From the NCBI RefSeq assembly GCF_029869545.1, contig NZ_JARWQD010000342.1:1-64000 (forward strand): 64,000 nucleotides of DNA. Reading direction: 5' to 3'. Shown one piece after another: positions 17,954-25,967 of this stretch; the stretch's first letter is position 1; each line of letters begins with the position of its first letter. The DNA is from Nocardia wallacei. Its GTDB lineage: Bacteria > Actinomycetota > Actinomycetes > Mycobacteriales > Mycobacteriaceae. The translations under genes were made by a program, and so were the position numbers. The notes below the pieces were generated by a model. That model saw only the letters and a program-made list of their open reading frames with translations, did not search any database and had not been told where the DNA came from.

Positions 17954-18434
17954 CCCCGACGGCCCGCTCGTATGCCTGCTGAAGTTGGGCGCTCGCGGTG
18001 GGCGCGTCGGGATCCGGCAGCGGGATGCCGAGGTGAGCGGCGCGCAGTTCGTCCATGAATCGCCCCACCAGCTCCGGGCCGCCGTCGCGCAGCAGTTCGG
18101 CGCGCACGCGCAGTTCCCGGGTGCCGTCGCGGTGCGCCAGGCCCCAGTTGCCCAGCGCCACCATCACCGGGAGCGTCGCGATGCCCGCCTCGGTGAGCGA
18201 ATACTCCACCCTGCGGCCGCGCCCGGCGTCGACCCTGGTGAGCAGTCCGGCGGCCACCAGCCGCTGCAGCCGATTGCTGAGAATGTTGGACGCGATCCCT
18301 TCCTCGGACCCCTTCAGCAGCTCGCGGAAGTAGCGCCGATCACCGAACATCACATCGCGCAGCACCAGCATCGACCACGGATCTCCCAGCACCTCCACCG
18401 CGGCGTTGATCGGACATCCGGACCGGGGTTCCAT
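17943..18434 (-). CDS. HxlR family winged-helix regulator
   Basis: A 163-residue regulator of the HxlR type. It has the conserved cysteine-containing CPINAAVEVLGDPWSMLVLRD N-terminus (about 7-27), the RRYFRELL and ASNILSNRLQRLVAAGLL winged-helix segment, and an extra C-terminal helix region of about 60 residues. Thiol-sensing through the N-terminal Cys is known for some family members (HypR, YodB) and is possible here. ATG 18434 is the standard family start; the open frame extends upstream only as shadow. A perfect 15-bp inverted repeat pair lies directly upstream. Confidence 0.88.
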   Translation of the reverse strand: MEPRSGCPINAAVEVLGDPWSMLVLRDVMFGDRRYFRELLKGSEEGIASNILSNRLQRLVAAGLLTRVDAGRGRRVEYSLTEAGIATLPVMVALGNWGLAHRDGTRELRVRAELLRDGGPELVGRFMDELRAAHLGIPLPDPDAPTASAQLQQAYERAVGATR

Positions 18435-18446
18435 TCGCGCCTCCTC

Positions 18447-18512
18447 GAAGTAGTTGCATTCTACTATCACTCGGATCGGCAACGTCGTCCGAATGCGGAA
18501 TGCAACTACTTC
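18447..18512. promoter_or_regulatory. 15-bp inverted-repeat operator upstream of HxlR gene
   Basis: GAAGTAGTTGCATTC (18447-18461) and its exact reverse complement GAATGCAACTACTTC (18498-18512) flank 36 nt in the short gap between the HxlR gene and the end of the GAPDH gene. The first arm begins 13 nt before the HxlR start codon. A 15-of-15 match is very unlikely by chance in sequence this GC-rich, and the arms are AT-rich. They most likely bind HxlR for autoregulation. Confidence 0.65.
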
Positions 18513-18525
18513 CTGGATCCGACGG

Positions 18526-20007
18526 CTACCGCGCCCCGGCGGGCTCGGGAACCGCCCCCGCCGGGTCCTGCGCCTCCAGCTGCGGATAGGTCGGGTACTC
18601 GATGCCCGAGATGTACTGCACCGTCCGCACGACCTGGCACGAATAGCCGAATTCGTTGTCGTACCAGAGATAGAGGATCGCGGTGTCGTCGTCGACGATG
18701 GTCGCGTTGGCATCCACGATCGACGCCGCGCGGGATCCGATGAAGTCGCTGGAGACCACGTCGGTGGCCGCCGTGTAGTCGAGGTTGCGGCTCAACGGCC
18801 CGGCCAGCGACACCCGGCGCAGATACTCGAGCACCTCGGCCTTCGTGGTCTCCCGCTCGAGCTGCAGATTCAAGATCGCGACCGAGACGTCCGGGGTGGG
18901 AACGCGAATCGAGCTGCCGGTGATCTTGGCCTTGAAGTGCGGCATCGCCTTCGCCACCGCCGACCGGGCGCCGGTCTCGGTGAGCACCAGGTTGAACGGC
19001 GCGGAGCGGCCCCGGCGGTCGGCCCTGTGGAAGTTGTCCAGCAGGTTCTGGTCGTTGGTGAACGAATGCACCGTCTCCACGTGGCCGCGCACGATGCCGA
19101 ACTCGTCGTCCATCGCCTTGAGCGGCGGCACGATCGCATTGGTCGTGCACGAGGCGCAGGACACGATCGGGTCCGACAGATCCAGGTCGCGGTGGTTGAC
19201 GCCGTGCACGATATTCGGGACGTCACCCTTGCCCGGCGCGGTGAGCACGACCTTCGCGATGCCGGGCCGCAGATGCTGCGACAGGCCCTGCCGGTCGCGC
19301 CACTTGCCGGTGTTGTCGATCAGGATGGCCTCGTCGATCCCGTACTCGGTGTAGTCGATCGCCGCCGGATCATCGCTGTAGATGAACTTGATGACATTGC
19401 CGTTCGCGATGATCGCGTCGTTGTCGGCATCGACCTTGATCGTGCCGTTGAACTGGCCGTGCACCGAATCCCGCCGCAGCAGCGAGGCCCGCTTCGCCAG
19501 ATCCCCCTCGCCGCCCTTGCGCACCACCACGGCCCGCAGCGTCAACCCGTTGCCGGAGCCGACCTTCTCGATGAGCAGGCGGGTGACCAGGCGCCCGATC
19601 CGCCCGAACCCGTAGAGCACCACGTCCCGCGGCCCCTGCGGCTCGGCCTTGTTGCCGTCGGTGACGTCGGCCAGCACCGCAGCGGTGAATTCGGCGATCG
19701 ACCGCCCGCGGCCGTCGGTGCGGTAGGCGGTGACCAACCGGCCAAGGTCGATCTTGCACGGACCCAGATCCAGCTCGGCCAGCGCCTCGAGGAACGGCAG
19801 CGTCTGATCGACCGACAGCTCCTCGCCCTCGATCTGCCGCGCGAAGCGGTGCGTGCGCAGGATGCTGATCACCGACTTGTTCACCAGCGATCGGCTGTGC
19901 AGCAGGATGGTCACCCCCTTCCCGCGATACAACCTGCCGATGATCGGAATCATCGCCTCCGCCGAAGCCTCGTGAGCGTTCCAGCGGTCCAGATGGTCGT
20001 CAGTCAC
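18526..20007 (-). CDS. gap: Glyceraldehyde-3-phosphate dehydrogenase, long GapB type
   Basis: A 493-residue GAPDH with an N-terminal extension of about 125 residues, as in Corynebacterium GapB, which works mainly in the gluconeogenic direction. The Rossmann motif GFGRIGR is at 133-139. The catalytic cysteine is in SCASCTTN (Cys287). A conserved HSFTNDQ and the C-terminal WYDNEFGYS segment are present. The usual GAPDH of about 335 residues starts at the Rossmann motif, so the extension is a true family feature. The GTG at 20007 gives a start like that of GapB proteins. It is monocistronic, with HxlR downstream in the same direction. Confidence 0.9.
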   Translation of the reverse strand: MTDDHLDRWNAHEASAEAMIPIIGRLYRGKGVTILLHSRSLVNKSVISILRTHRFARQIEGEELSVDQTLPFLEALAELDLGPCKIDLGRLVTAYRTDGRGRSIAEFTAAVLADVTDGNKAEPQGPRDVVLYGFGRIGRLVTRLLIEKVGSGNGLTLRAVVVRKGGEGDLAKRASLLRRDSVHGQFNGTIKVDADNDAIIANGNVIKFIYSDDPAAIDYTEYGIDEAILIDNTGKWRDRQGLSQHLRPGIAKVVLTAPGKGDVPNIVHGVNHRDLDLSDPIVSCASCTTNAIVPPLKAMDDEFGIVRGHVETVHSFTNDQNLLDNFHRADRRGRSAPFNLVLTETGARSAVAKAMPHFKAKITGSSIRVPTPDVSVAILNLQLERETTKAEVLEYLRRVSLAGPLSRNLDYTAATDVVSSDFIGSRAASIVDANATIVDDDTAILYLWYDNEFGYSCQVVRTVQYISGIEYPTYPQLEAQDPAGAVPEPAGAR

Positions 20008-20405
20008 AATGCGTCCTAGGGGTTTCCTACGATGGGTAGGACCGATGCTAATCAGGGCCGCGCTATCACAAGGCCCCGCTACCCCCTTGTGAGGACACGC
20101 CGGAATGACGCCCGCCTGTCCCGGCGGCGATGTAGATGACCGGTAGATGTCCTCTCTCCCCGTCCGGCCTCCGGGCCGCGCACCCGCAATCCTCCCGGTC
20201 ACCGGGTGCACACCGCCCGGTCGGCCAGCAAACACCGCAGGACAGGCGCCGTGCCGGTACGCCGCCGCGGGGGTCGCCACGGGGCGGGCGCCGCCCTAGA
20301 CTCAAATTTGCCCGAAAGATGCTGATCGCCTTGGCAACTCGGCAGGCAACCGTCGGCGATATCCGGAATCGCCCACCCGCGAGCGACACTCGAGGACGGA
20401 GATCG
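20008..20405. other. Divergent intergenic region between gap and a small hypothetical gene
   Basis: This 398-nt gap separates the leftward GAPDH gene from the rightward 111-residue gene. TCACAAGG (20066-20073) and CCTTGTGA (20085-20092) form an 8-bp inverted repeat with an 11-nt spacer, a possible operator of the GAPDH gene. An open frame upstream of 20406 continues across part of the gap but shows no protein-like features. A purine-rich ACGGAG site precedes the ATG at 20406. I see no confident promoter pair. Confidence 0.45.
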
Positions 20406-20741
20406 ATGACCTTCGACGCACTCGGATATCTGCGCAAGGATGTATCCCGGCAGCGTCAACAGTGGGATGAGGCCCAAATACGCGCTCTCGCACGGCGTTT
20501 GGGATACAACCTGCGCAAAACGATCACCTTCGGCGAACACACCACCGATCCGGTACGCCAGCTGACCGCCGCCGTGACCCATATGGCCGCCGACGCGATC
20601 ATCGTCCCCAGCATCGACCACTTCGACGACAATATGGTCCCCGCCGACCTGGTCCGGATCGCGGACGTGATCACGATCGCACCGGAACGCACCTACGCGC
20701 GCTGGCCCACCGGCGAGCTACCCCACCTGGACGGCACCTGA
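20406..20741 (+). CDS. Small protein with degenerate resolvase-like fold (hypothetical)
   Basis: A 111-residue protein of unknown function. The pattern GYLRKDVSRQRQQWDEAQIRA, then LARRLGYNL, then AADAIIVPSIDHF resembles the N-terminal domain of serine resolvases (a GYxRVS start, a Q-rich helix, and a strand ending in a D/R segment). The catalytic Ser of the YxRVS motif is missing (RKDVS instead), and there is no DNA-binding tail. I therefore read it as a catalytically dead resolvase-like domain, possibly an actinobacterial housekeeping orphan. ATG 20406 has an ACGGAG site. Confidence 0.55.
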   Translation: MTFDALGYLRKDVSRQRQQWDEAQIRALARRLGYNLRKTITFGEHTTDPVRQLTAAVTHMAADAIIVPSIDHFDDNMVPADLVRIADVITIAPERTYARWPTGELPHLDGT

Positions 20742-20867
20742 GACCTCCCGCCGAAACTTCTCGTGGCACTCCGGAGCAGTTCAGCCTCCGGCCACCCCGG
20801 CACGCGACGCTGAGGACGCGGTTGCCGATCCCGGTGATCGTGGTTCGGCCGGAGGGAGTCCGAGGGG

Positions 20868-22067
20868 ATGGATCGCCGGAACAAGGGGATCAGCCGACGC
20901 GGTGTGCTGGCGGCGGCCGGGGCGTCGATAGCGCTCACCGCGATGGCGCAGCCGACGCGGGCGGGGACGATCACGCCACATGCGCCGACCGGTCCCGCAC
21001 AGCCCGGGCAGCGGGCCGACCTGGCGGAACAGGCCGTCGTCCGGCGGCACGTGCGCGCGCTGTGGGGCCGGTCCGGGAAGCGGCTGGGCATGCTCGTGTG
21101 GCCGTCGTCGCTGCTGGATCTGTCGTTCGCGCAGTGGTGCTACTGGTGGCAGGCCCACCTGCTCGACTGCGCGGTGGACGCCGCGCACCGCGCCCGTACC
21201 CCCGAACGCACCGACCGGGTCGCCGCCCTCGCCCGCGGCATCCGGGCCCGCAATCTCACCGGCTGGACCAACGAGTACTACGACGATATGGCGTGGCTGA
21301 CGCTGGCGCTCGAGCGCGCCGACCGGCTGCTCGGCATCCGGTTCGGCGCCGCCGTGCGGGACCTCCGGGCCGCCCTGCGCGACGGCTGGAATCCCGCCGT
21401 GGGCGCGGTGCCCTGGCGGTCCGGCGACGGTTTCTACAACACGCCCGCGATCGGTCCGACCGGTATCGCCATGGCGCGGTCGGGCGAATTGTCCCGCGCC
21501 CGACAGCTTTCCGAGTTCCTGCACACCCGATTGCGCGACACCGGAACCGGCCTGATCCTCGACGGTGTCCACGAGCCCGGCGGCCGGGTGGAGCGGACCG
21601 TCCACACCTACAGCCAGGGTGTGGCCATCGGATTGGAGACCGAGCTGGCGATGCGCACCGGCGACCCCCTGCACCACCGCCGCGCGGCCGCCCTCGTGCG
21701 GGCGACCGCGGACCATCTCACGAACGGCGGAGTGATCGCGGGGGCCGCCGCGGACGATTCCGGATTGTTCATGGGCATCCTCGCCCGCTATCTCGCCGAA
21801 ACCGCGCTGTCCCTGGGTGATACGACCGCCGCGGCCATCGTGCACGCGTCCGCGCGGGCGGCGTGGGAGCACCGCGCCGAGGTGGACGGACTCCCGCTGT
21901 TCGGCATGGACTGGACCCGCGCGGTCTCGGCGCCGGAGCGGGCGGGCGCCCTGCCGCCACGGTCCTCCGCGCCCACGTGGGCGAACCTGAGCCCCGATCT
22001 CTCGGTACAGCTGAGCGGATGGATGCTGCTCGAGGCGGACCATCGCCTGACCGCGGCGCGACACTGA
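20868..22067 (+). CDS. Tat-exported glycoside hydrolase family 76-like protein
   Basis: A 399-residue exported enzyme. A Tat signal with SRRGVLAAAG (9-18) is followed by a hydrophobic stretch and a likely cleavage near residue 32. The mature part shows the GH76 signature of neighbouring aspartates (NEYYDDMAWLTLAL, about 132-145) and several Trp/Tyr-rich helices of an (alpha/alpha)6 barrel. GH76 enzymes are endo-alpha-1,6-mannanases, so it may act on mannan-containing cell-envelope glycans. It is a single gene reading toward the esterase 121 nt downstream. Confidence 0.82.
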   Translation: MDRRNKGISRRGVLAAAGASIALTAMAQPTRAGTITPHAPTGPAQPGQRADLAEQAVVRRHVRALWGRSGKRLGMLVWPSSLLDLSFAQWCYWWQAHLLDCAVDAAHRARTPERTDRVAALARGIRARNLTGWTNEYYDDMAWLTLALERADRLLGIRFGAAVRDLRAALRDGWNPAVGAVPWRSGDGFYNTPAIGPTGIAMARSGELSRARQLSEFLHTRLRDTGTGLILDGVHEPGGRVERTVHTYSQGVAIGLETELAMRTGDPLHHRRAAALVRATADHLTNGGVIAGAAADDSGLFMGILARYLAETALSLGDTTAAAIVHASARAAWEHRAEVDGLPLFGMDWTRAVSAPERAGALPPRSSAPTWANLSPDLSVQLSGWMLLEADHRLTAARH

Positions 22068-22188
22068 GATTCGCGACTGGGAACTGTCACAAACCACCCG
22101 GGAAACTCCGTGAACACCTGCACTCGGCGATAGATTCTGTGCGTTTCCATGGAATTACATTGCCGGGCAGGAGTATTCGTTGTTACAC

Positions 22189-23060
22189 ATGCGTAGGTTC
22201 GGTCGGCTTCCCAGAGCCGTCGCGGTGCTGTTCGCCATCGTCGCGCTGTGCGGACCGGCCGCGGTCGCCGGGGCCCAGCCGGTCCCGGAGGACGCCGCAC
22301 CGCAGGGCTGCTCGACGGCCCGGCCGAGGTGACCCGCGACATCGGCGGCCAGCCGTACCTGGTCCGCGTCCCGGGCGGCCTGACCGGCCCCGCACCGCTG
22401 CTGGTGGCGCTGCACGGCGGCGGCAGCAACCCCGCCAGGCACGAGACCCAGTCCGGCTGGACGGCATTCGCCGCGCAGCAGAAATTCATCGTCGCCTACC
22501 CGCGCGGTGGTAAGGACGACATCGGCGATCCGCAGCGGCCCGACGACCGCAGCTGGTACTTCGAGAACGGCGACCGGCGTGACGTGGACTTCCTGCTGCG
22601 GGTCATCGCCGAGATCAAGAGCACCTGGTGCGTCGACGGCAAGCGGGTCCACATGGCCGGGCACTCCAACGGCGGGCAGATGACCTCCCGGATGGCCTGC
22701 GCGGCCTCGGCCCAGCTGGGCGCGGTGGCGATGTACGCGGGCGGCTCCCACGGCGGCTGCGAGGACGGCGTGCCGGTGCGCAAGCTGTCGTTCGGATTCT
22801 TCACCGCCGACAACGATTTCACGCAGGCGCCGGTCTTCGCGGCGCACCTGCAGTGGCGCGGCACCATCGGGTGCGGCAACGACGCGGCGGTCGAGACCGG
22901 TCCCGAGATAGCGGAGGGCTTCCGGTATTCCTGCGAGCAGGGCGCCAACGTGGTCTGGCGCAAGTACCGGGCCGGCGGCCACGAATGGCCCGCCGGTGCC
23001 CGCGGTGCGGACGTGCGCGACCGCATGTGGCAGCTGTTCCGGAACCATCCCCTCCCGTGA
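22189..23060 (+). CDS. Secreted PHB-depolymerase/LpqC-type esterase, apparently frameshifted
   Basis: The catalytic region (frame of 22248-23060) is an alpha/beta-hydrolase of the polyhydroxybutyrate depolymerase/feruloyl esterase group. It has LVALHGGGSN (oxyanion region), the nucleophile GHSNGGQM, an acidic DNDF segment and a catalytic His in GGHEWP. Its own frame has no signal peptide. The signal peptide lies in a different frame, from ATG 22189 (MRRFGRLPRAVAVLFAIVAL), ending in a stop at 22330. Restoring one base near 22305-22312 (ctgctcgacggc region) would join them. This is a true frameshift or a sequencing error. A possible TTG start at 22180 has a better-placed AGGAG. Confidence 0.72.
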
Positions 23061-23078
23061 CGCGGGGGCCCGGGCCGA

Positions 23079-23522
23079 TCAGCCGTGGACGAGGTCCTGG
23101 TAGGTATCGAGGATCTTGCGGATCGAGGACGTGACGGACAGGTCGCCCTCGAGCGGCGCCCACACATAACTCGCGTGCGCACCCAGCACGATCGGCCCGG
23201 TGGCCGCCACCTCGACGGCGAAATGCAAGCGCCGCACCGGTTTTCCGGCGGGCGACAGATAGTCGAAATCGCCGACGTGATGACCGATGTCGGTGACGAG
23301 CAGGCCCGTCTCGTGCCGGACGCCACGAATCACCGCCTCCGCGACGGACTCCCCCGGCTCGACCGTCGCGCCCGGAAGCTTGCGGGTGGGGCGGATCGGC
23401 CCCGTGCTGTGCGGTTCCAACAGCAGGATCTCGCCGCCGCGGTCGATGATCGCGCCGACCCGCAGGCCTACGCCGTCGTCCTCGCCACGCGCCAACGGTT
23501 GGTCGAACATCGAAACCGACAC
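23079..23522 (-). CDS. NUDIX-like hydrolase with degenerate Nudix box
   Basis: A 147-residue NUDIX-fold protein. The box is recognisable (LPGATVEPGE to RGVRHETGL, about 49-73), but it deviates from the consensus: the REUXEE part reads RGVRHE, losing one glutamate, and the second Gly of the LPGG start is Ala. Hydrolase activity may be reduced or lost. The start could also be a Met four residues further in (23510). It is divergent from the ligA gene across a 314-nt gap. Confidence 0.75.
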   Translation of the reverse strand: MSVSMFDQPLARGEDDGVGLRVGAIIDRGGEILLLEPHSTGPIRPTRKLPGATVEPGESVAEAVIRGVRHETGLLVTDIGHHVGDFDYLSPAGKPVRRLHFAVEVAATGPIVLGAHASYVWAPLEGDLSVTSSIRKILDTYQDLVHG

Positions 23523-23836
23523 CGAATCTCACCGACCTTCGATCGAGCCGGCGCGCGCCGCCGCACGCCGCGATACTCCAAGATTACCGTGGCGTGACCG
23601 CCGCATGACAACATGCCCCGAACACCCACCGGGGCACGCGGATTCACGCGCGCGGCCACGACTGTGACGGCTCCCACACCGGATGTGCCCGAGATTCGCT
23701 GTCCGACCGGCAAATTCGCTCTCACCACACCGGTCGATCCGATCCGGCGCCCCGCCGTCGCCGCTCCCGGGCACGACGTCCGCCCCGACCGATGCTCGAC
23801 GACCTCCCGCCCCGGAAATGCCGTCTGCCTTCGAAG
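23523..23836. other. Divergent intergenic region between NUDIX and ligA genes
   Basis: This 314-nt gap contains no recognisable gene, repeat or strong promoter. The open frames reading through it are shadows. It is as GC-rich as the coding sequence. I see nothing else in it. Confidence 0.5.
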
Positions 23837-25858
23837 ATGTCGGTGGGTATCGGTAGCGTCGGTGCCGTGGAGACTGGGGAACGTATCCGCGAGCTCGCGG
23901 ACCGCATCGTGGAGCTGCGCGACGCCTACTATCGGGGCTCGCCGCTGGTCGCCGACGCCGACTACGACGCGCTCGAGGACGAGCTCCGCGGCCTGATCGA
24001 GGCGCATCCGCAGCTCGCGCCCGATCCCAACCCACTCGAACAGGTCGGCGCGCCCGCGGTGCTGCACGCCCCGATCCGGCATTCGCGTCCGATGCTGTCG
24101 CTCGAGAAGGCGACCACCGCCGAGCAGGTCGCGGCGTTCTTCGACCGCTTCCCCGGCCAATCGGTGGTGGTGATGCCGAAGCTCGACGGGCTGTCGCTGT
24201 CGCTGGTCTACGAGGACGGCCGGCTGCTGCGCGCGGTGACCCGCGGCGACGGCACCACCGGCGACGACGTGACCATCCTGGTCCGCGCCCTGACCGACGG
24301 CGTCCCCGAGCGGATCGCGGTCCCGGGCCGGGTGGAGGTGCGCGGCGAGGCGGTCATGCTGCGGTCCACCTTCACCGCCTACAACACCGCGCACCCCGAC
24401 AAACCGCTGATCAATCCCCGCAATGCGGCCGCGGGCACGCTGCGCGCGAAGGATCCGGCCACGGTCGCCGAGCGCCGCCTGCGGTTCTTCGGATTCGACC
24501 TGGACGCCTCCGGCGGCGGCGCCGCGGTCGACCTGGAGGAGGGCCTGGCGGCGCTGGGCATCACGGGGGCGCGGATGCGGCACTGCGCCGACGCCGAGCA
24601 GGCGCAGGCGACGATCACCGAGATCGAGCAGGGCCGCAACGACCTGGACTACGACATCGACGGCGCGGTGCTGCGGCTGGCCGACCGCGACGCCTACGCC
24701 GCCGCCGGGACACGATCGAACTCCCCGCGCGGGGCGCTGGCGTTCAAGTTCGCCGCCGAGGAGAAGACGACGCTGCTGTCCGAGGTGATCTGGGACGTCG
24801 GCAAGACGGGCAAGATCGTTCCGGTGGCGTGGCTGGAGCCGGTCTTCGTGGGCGGCACCACGGTCACGCGGGCGACGCTGGCCAACCAGGAGGTGATCCG
24901 CGCCCGCGACATCAAGATCGGTGACACCGTGCTGGTGCGCCGCGCGGGCGACGTGATCCCCTTCGTGGCCGGTGTGCTCGACGCGTCTCGGCGCACGGGT
25001 GCCGAGCGCGAGATCGTGCCGCCCACGACCTGCCCCTCCTGCGGGCAACCGGTGACCGAGCAGGGCAACAGCCGAGAACTGTTCTGCACCAACGTCTCCT
25101 GTCCCGCGCAGACGGTGCGCAGGCTCATCCACTGGGCATCGCGGGCGGCCGCCGATATCGACGCCATCGGGCAGGTGTGGATCGAGCGCCTGGCCGAGGC
25201 TGGCATCCTGGAGCGCCCGTCGGACTTCTACACCCTCACCAAGGAGCGGCTGCTCGAGTTCGACCGCATCGGCGAGGTCTCGGCCGCGCGCATGATCGAG
25301 TCGATCGACGGCAGCCGTTCCCTCGGCCTGCGCCGCGCGCTGATCGGCCTGGCCATCCCGATGGCCTCCGACGGCACCGCCGCCCGCCTGGCCCGCGCGG
25401 GATTCGGCTCCCTCGAGGAGATCGCCGACGCGGGCGAGGAGCGACTCGTGGCCGTCGAGGACATCGGCCCGAAGGTCGCCGCCTCCCTCGTTACTCACCT
25501 CACCCGCCTGCGCCCCGAACTGGACCGCCTCCGCGCGGCGGGCGTATCCCTGGACGTGCGCGAGGAGGACCTCCCCCCGGCCGTCGCCGCGGGCGCACCC
25601 CTGGAAGGCAAAACGGTAGTCATCACCGGCGCCATCAGCGACCCCCGCTCGGGCGAGAAGGTCCCCCGCCCCACCTTTCAACGCCACTGCGAGAAAGCAG
25701 GCGCGACCACGGCCTCCTCGGTCTCGGCCTCCACCGACCTGCTCATCACCGGCGCGGGAGTCGGCGAGAGCAAACTCACCAAGGCAGAAAAACTCGGCGT
25801 CGAAGTCGTCGACCAGGGCGACATCTGGACCATGCTGATCGACGCCAAGATCGTCTAA
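23837..25858 (+). CDS. ligA: NAD+-dependent DNA ligase LigA
   Basis: A 673-residue NAD+-dependent ligase. The N-terminal Ia domain has DAYYRGSPLVADADYD. The adenylation motif is MPKLDGL, with Lys115 as the nucleotidyl acceptor. The OB domain follows (about 325-400), a four-cysteine zinc finger (CPSCGQP and FCTNVSCP), helix-hairpin-helix repeats, and a BRCT domain at the C-terminus (GKTVVITGAIS). All parts are present, so it should be functional. Sequence details such as KLDG instead of the usual KIDG in the adenylation motif differ from the typical essential LigA, so it could be a second ligase in a genome that has another; that is inference. Starts at ATG 23837 or GTG 23867 are both possible. 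Confidence 0.9.
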   Translation: MSVGIGSVGAVETGERIRELADRIVELRDAYYRGSPLVADADYDALEDELRGLIEAHPQLAPDPNPLEQVGAPAVLHAPIRHSRPMLSLEKATTAEQVAAFFDRFPGQSVVVMPKLDGLSLSLVYEDGRLLRAVTRGDGTTGDDVTILVRALTDGVPERIAVPGRVEVRGEAVMLRSTFTAYNTAHPDKPLINPRNAAAGTLRAKDPATVAERRLRFFGFDLDASGGGAAVDLEEGLAALGITGARMRHCADAEQAQATITEIEQGRNDLDYDIDGAVLRLADRDAYAAAGTRSNSPRGALAFKFAAEEKTTLLSEVIWDVGKTGKIVPVAWLEPVFVGGTTVTRATLANQEVIRARDIKIGDTVLVRRAGDVIPFVAGVLDASRRTGAEREIVPPTTCPSCGQPVTEQGNSRELFCTNVSCPAQTVRRLIHWASRAAADIDAIGQVWIERLAEAGILERPSDFYTLTKERLLEFDRIGEVSAARMIESIDGSRSLGLRRALIGLAIPMASDGTAARLARAGFGSLEEIADAGEERLVAVEDIGPKVAASLVTHLTRLRPELDRLRAAGVSLDVREEDLPPAVAAGAPLEGKTVVITGAISDPRSGEKVPRPTFQRHCEKAGATTASSVSASTDLLITGAGVGESKLTKAEKLGVEVVDQGDIWTMLIDAKIV

Positions 25859-25967
25859 CCGGGCGGGCGTCCACGCCGCCGATACTGCGGGCTATCCGCG
25901 ACCATCTGCGCACGACGAATACCGGGCCCACCATGACGCTGCCAAGCGAGAACTGGTCCGACGCCGG

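Noticed and set aside
20066..20092. 8-bp inverted repeat as a terminator
   Set aside because: It is located upstream of both divergent genes, so a terminator makes no sense; kept only as a possible operator.
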